Shown here piece after piece: positions 44,759 through 47,833 of a stretch of DNA of 47,833 nt; positions within the stretch are counted from its first letter, which is position 1, and every line of letters starts with the position of its first letter. The DNA lies in NCBI GenBank assembly GCA_022824395.1, contig JAJDZX010000010.1, forward strand, positions 1 to 47,833, written 5' to 3'. The notes below the pieces were generated by a model. That model saw nothing but the letters and a program-made list of their open reading frames with translations. It was not told the origin of the DNA and did not search any database. Origin of the DNA: Alphaproteobacteria bacterium (lineage in GTDB: Bacteria; Pseudomonadota; Alphaproteobacteria; TMED109). The position numbers and the translations under genes are program-made.

Positions 44759-45121
44759 TCTCGCCAGCTTTCGGAAGTTCCACCGGGGACGGCGGAGACG
44801 CAGTGACTTGGGTGGGTCACACCACGGGCAGCCTCTGACGCAAGGCAGATTGCCCCCGCTGCTTCGCGCGGATCGTTCGTTCGGTTCGGTGAGCCATCCG
44901 GGCGGCGATGGTCCGGTCGACCTGGGTTTGGGCCAGTGGGCGACCGGTAGCGTGCGTCGCCCTACCGCATTGGGCGGTCATGACCCGCGCCGATCACATT
45001 TGGGAGGTGCGAACCATCGGTAAGGTAGAGAGGGGTTTGGCGGGCAGGGCCTTCCGCATGGAGTCCAACACGGATAGACGTGGAACTAACATCCAGCATC
45101 TTTAGGGCAGGGGGATTTACG
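44759..45121. other. Intergenic, no gene recognised
   Basis: 363 bases between the nucleoside hydrolase and the SDR gene. Short overlapping frames on the plus strand have no recognised family. No repeats were noted. Confidence 0.35.
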
Positions 45122-45964
45122 GTGAACGACAGTCTTCAGGCAGATCTCGGACTGGAAGGAAAGGTCGCCATCGTCGCGGGCGGCGGTGCGGCAGGCGACG
45201 GCATCGGCAATGGTCGGGCGGCGGCCATCCTTCTTGCGCGCGCGGGCGCAAAGGTGTTCGTGGTGGACCGGTCGCGTGAGCTCGCCGAGGGCACGGTCCG
45301 CATGATCGAGTCGGAGGGCGGCGTGGCGGTTGCCCACGAAGCCGACTTGACCGACGAGGATCAGTGCGCGGCCATGGTGAAGGCTGCAGTCGGTCAATTC
45401 GGACGGCTGGATGTTCTCGACAACAACATCGGTATCGCGAGCCTCAGCGCGGTAACCGAGGAGACCCAGAGCCAATGGGAACGGGTGATGCGGGTCAATG
45501 TTGAGGCGATGTTCCTCAACGCCAAGCACGCCATCCCGGCGATGATTGAGAGCGGCGACGGCGGAGCGGTCGTGAACATCTCCTCGATCGCTGCGTTGCG
45601 ACCGCGCGGCATGTCCGCCTACTCCACGTCGAAGGCCGCTGTCATCGGCCTTACCCGTGCGATGGCGATCGACCACGCCAGCGACGGGATTCGCGTCAAC
45701 TGCATCGCTCCGGGCGTGGTCTACACGCCGATGGTGTACGCGGACGGAATGTCGGATGAGGCGCGCGAACTGCGCCGGAAGTACTCGCTCCTCGGCATCG
45801 AGGGCACTGGCTGGGACATCGGCCGCGCGGTGGTCTTTCTGGCGTCGGGGTGGGCGCGCTACATCACCGGCCAGACCCTCGTGGTCGACGGGGGCGGCAC
45901 GCTCGGAGGGCCGCCGCGCTACAGCGGGACTGAGGCGGCACAGGTGAGCGGTTACCAAGAATGA
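45122..45964 (+). CDS. Short-chain dehydrogenase/reductase
   Basis: 280 residues from GTG 45122 (AGGGGG upstream; an ATG at 45080 is less likely). Rossmann features: VAIVAGGGAAGDGIGNGRAAA at 15-35, a variant of TGxxxGxG with an insert, DVLDNNIG near 98-104, Ser154/Ser155 (VNISSIAAL), and the catalytic Tyr167-x3-Lys171 (YSTSK). It closes with TGQTLVVDGGGTLGG. It is an NAD(P)-dependent oxidoreductase of unknown substrate. The glycine-rich loop is longer than usual (GGGAAGDGIG), resembling some catabolic SDRs. Confidence 0.85.
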   Translation: MNDSLQADLGLEGKVAIVAGGGAAGDGIGNGRAAAILLARAGAKVFVVDRSRELAEGTVRMIESEGGVAVAHEADLTDEDQCAAMVKAAVGQFGRLDVLDNNIGIASLSAVTEETQSQWERVMRVNVEAMFLNAKHAIPAMIESGDGGAVVNISSIAALRPRGMSAYSTSKAAVIGLTRAMAIDHASDGIRVNCIAPGVVYTPMVYADGMSDEARELRRKYSLLGIEGTGWDIGRAVVFLASGWARYITGQTLVVDGGGTLGGPPRYSGTEAAQVSGYQE

Positions 45965-46006
45965 TGGTCGGGAAGCCGGCTCACACGCTACGGCCTCCAA
46001 CTCGGT

Positions 46007-46370
46007 GACACTGTCCTACTTGTTGTGTAAGTGAGCTCGGTGAGTCCAAACCCTTGCGGAGGAGGACCGACGATGACGACACTGCGACGCGAGCTTCTGG
46101 ATGAGCTTCTGGCCAACTACGAGCAGCCGGAGGAACTGTTGGGTGATGACGGTTTGTTCCGGCAGCTGAATAATGCGATGCCGGAACGGGCGCCGGGCGC
46201 GGAGCCGACTGAGCACCTACGTTACGAGAAGGGCGGTCCGTCTGGCCGTGACAGCGCCAACAGCCGCAACGGGCACGCGGACAAGGCGGTGCTGACGGAC
46301 GAGGGCGAGGTGTTGATCGCGGTGCCGCGGTGACCGAAACGGGACGTTCGCGCCGGAAGACCCACGCCGA
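46007..46370 (+). pseudogene. IS256-family remnant (transposase N-terminal fragment)
   Basis: From ATG 46073 (GGAGG upstream) the frame reads MTTLRRELLDELLANYEQPEELLGDDGLFRQLNNAMPERAPG..TEHLRYEKG..SGRDSANSRNGHADKAVLTDEGEVLIAVPR. This is the N-terminus of an IS256 transposase. A stop at 46331 breaks it; one base later the family sequence DRNGTFAPE continues, so a one-base insertion is present. The sequence then becomes unrelated near 46370. The start of the element (ACACTGTCCTACTTGTTGTG..., about 46007) looks like an IS256-type terminus. No catalytic DDE region remains, so it is dead. Confidence 0.75.
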
Positions 46371-46603
46371 AGGATCATGGCCGGGTCGCAGGGCCCCGGC
46401 AGCAGGATGCAACCCCCATATCCGTCCGAACGGGCGCCGGACACCGCCCTATAGCATCACGCCCGGCGCTGGCGACCGAAGCGGGCTATGCACAATCGCT
46501 GAGCAATCGCTTCCATTCGCGCTTCTGCGGAATGAAGCCTTCGTGGACGTGTTGCCGGGGTGTTGACGATCCGATTCTCACGAGCACGGTGATGTACTGC
46601 GCT

Positions 46604-47515
46604 TCAGTTGTCCTCGTAACTCCTTTGCAGAAGAGGCTTCGCCTTTTCTAGGTCTGCTTGTGTGCGGATGGTGACTTCCAAGTCTCCAGTACCGTAGTGG
46701 CCTATATTGCGTACATCCCGGCTGAATCCGGGTTCTAAGGTCGTCGTATCGGGATCCACCTTTAGGTAGACGCACACTGTTGCCTTGTTCGGATGGACTT
46801 CGACGCAGGCAAAATTTCGAAGCCGCTTGAAGGCCACGTAGTACTTGAGGGCCTTTTCTTGAACATCGTCACCAAGTGCCGCAACATACGCGCGCAGCGC
46901 TTGGTAGAGGTCTTGAAGTGAGCCTTCGAGCCCGCCAAGAACGTCCGTAATCGTCTTCTGATTGGTCGTGGGCATGACACCGTTGCTCCCGGCAGGAGTT
47001 TCCGCCTCGGTCGAGGCGGAATTGACCAACTCGAACATCAACAAACGCTCGCCGAAACGTCGGTAGCGGATGAGTTCAATATTCCGGTCCATCTGCTGCA
47101 CGGCATGCTCATCGTAACGCGTAAAACCGCCTGCGACGCAGAGCAGGCGCGGTGCCGACCAGTCGATGGCCGCGGCAGCCTCCTCGCCCAATTTCTTCAG
47201 CACCAGCAGTTCAAATTCTGCTCTGTGATCGAGCAGCCAGTCCATGTAGTAGAGGCCTTGGTTGATGACGTTCTCGTTGGTCGCGCGCTTGTATTCAATG
47301 ATCGCGGGGCTTGCGTTTTCGTCGATACCGAGCGTGTCGATGCGTCCTCGGTGTTTTCGTCCAGTCGAATACTCGCTTTCCAAGAAACGTATGCCAAGCA
47401 CCGCCTCAAGATTCTGTTCGATCACGGTTTGGAGAGATTTTTCGAGCGCCATTGCACTCCCAGGAATCTCGGAAGCGGAACCGTCCCCCAAGTCGAACAG
47501 CTTGATGTCGGTCAT
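46604..47515 (-). CDS. PD-(D/E)XK nuclease-like protein (DUF91/NucS-like N-terminus, DUF5655-like C-terminus)
   Basis: 303 residues. The N-terminal part has a PD-(D/E)XK site: Glu34 (IEQNLEAVLGIRFL), Asp60 (RIDTLGI), Glu74-x-Lys76 (IIEYKRA) and Gln86 (INQGLYYMDWLL). The middle (GGFTRYDEHAVQQMDRNIELIRYRRFGERLLMFELV) completes the nuclease fold. The last about 120 residues (LEGSLQDLYQALRAYVAALGDDVQEKALKYYVAFKRLRNFACVEVHPNKATVCVYLKVDPD) match DUF5655, common in stand-alone restriction-like proteins. A role in DNA cleavage or defence is inferred. No methylase or helicase gene is adjacent, and it is near two IS remains. Confidence 0.8.
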   Translation of the reverse strand: MTDIKLFDLGDGSASEIPGSAMALEKSLQTVIEQNLEAVLGIRFLESEYSTGRKHRGRIDTLGIDENASPAIIEYKRATNENVINQGLYYMDWLLDHRAEFELLVLKKLGEEAAAAIDWSAPRLLCVAGGFTRYDEHAVQQMDRNIELIRYRRFGERLLMFELVNSASTEAETPAGSNGVMPTTNQKTITDVLGGLEGSLQDLYQALRAYVAALGDDVQEKALKYYVAFKRLRNFACVEVHPNKATVCVYLKVDPDTTTLEPGFSRDVRNIGHYGTGDLEVTIRTQADLEKAKPLLQRSYEDN

Positions 47516-47691
47516 CGGTTATCGTCTCCGGTCCAGGGATCAATCGGATTTGTGGGACTACTCAACATGTAATGCCTCAGCATCGAAGGTCAGTGTAGAT
47601 GTCGGAGCACTTCCGGCGCGGACCGTTCAACGACCGGCAGGTTCGTCAGTGGATATGTGCCTGTAGCCCGCAAAAGCGACCGACATTGCCT

Positions 47692-47833
47692 GAGAGGCTG
47701 AATCATAAATCATTGTTTTAGTTACGGTTATGTTTTTCAGTCAGTTGCGCCGCGTGCCACCCGGCGCATCAGGAACCGGCAGGCTGCCAGTTGTACCCAA
47801 GCGAGAGAGCTTTCCAGGCTCCTCTCAAAGTCC
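47692..47833 (-). mobile_element. 3' end of an IS5-family insertion sequence, cut by the window edge
   Basis: The terminal 97 bases encode the last part of an IS5-family transposase on the minus strand, and the plus-strand sequence GAGAGGCTGAATC at about 47692 looks like the outer terminus of the element. It partly matches the terminus at 116 (GAGCGGCCCCAGTC). The orientation equals that of the left-edge fragment. The boundaries are inferred from position and partial match. Confidence 0.5.
47737..47833 (-). CDS. IS5-family transposase, C-terminal fragment (partial)
   Basis: Reading from the edge on the minus strand: DFERSLESSLAWVQLAACRF, then LMRRVARGATD and stop at 47737. The pattern DFE.S...S.AW..LA..R.L.RR.A is the usual end of IS5-family transposases (after the final catalytic Glu region). 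Only 31 residues are present. It could be the other end of the element whose first 19 codons are at the left edge. Confidence 0.6.
   Translation of the reverse strand, partial: DFERSLESSLAWVQLAACRFLMRRVARGATD

Overview
The window looks like a stretch of an alphaproteobacterial chromosome with high GC content. It reads as a contig or segment from an uncultured or symbiont-like lineage. Three things suggest the class: the order tolC-type gene / small DUF2497 (PopZ-like) gene / valS, the mutY / DUF721 (DciA-type) neighbourhood, and TAXI-type TRAP transport. A fairly ordinary core block (about 15.4-25.5 kb: mutY, cupin, dciA-like, ABC binding protein, tolC, DUF2497, valS, ilvD) sits between two accessory arms rich in toxin-antitoxin (TA) loci and insertion sequences.

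Left arm (1-7 kb): the 5' end of an IS5-family transposase at the very edge, an OLD/RecF-like ATPase gene whose 3' end is replaced by that IS, a decayed higB with a surviving higA, a PLP-dependent decarboxylase, a rhodanese, a TAXI-type TRAP fused permease, and a broken PIN toxin with its small partner.

Respiratory block (7.2-15.3 kb, all minus strand): an apparently single operon of a 58-aa membrane peptide, a CuA subunit II, a heme-copper oxidase subunit I with Gln where the active-site Tyr is expected, heme o synthase, SCO1/SenC, a cytochrome b / 2x[4Fe-4S] / MvhD-like fusion, a membrane-anchored unknown and a bacteriohemerythrin. Upstream lie a 61-aa membrane protein and a TAXI solute-binding protein. 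The set resembles the NorSY-SenC (sNOR-type) nitric oxide reductase clusters more than a standard oxygen-reducing oxidase. This is the most interesting system in the window.

Right arm (25.5-47.8 kb): a PhyH dioxygenase, a ribbon-helix-helix protein with a truncated Xre partner, a histidine phosphatase, a complete AbiEi/AbiEii pair, DUF3237, ribokinase, a Res-Xre pair, a CmcJ-like oxidoreductase, an IS1634-family element, a DHDPS/NAL-family lyase, a low-GC three-gene islet of unknown function (HTH protein plus DUF6941-like), GST, an HDAC-family deacetylase, a nucleoside hydrolase, an SDR, an IS256 remnant and a PD-(D/E)XK nuclease. The right edge ends in the 3' part of an IS5-family transposase, in the same orientation as the 5' part at the left edge.

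Start sites were chosen by eye from Shine-Dalgarno-like sequences and family N-termini. Family calls come from motif recognition without database searches.
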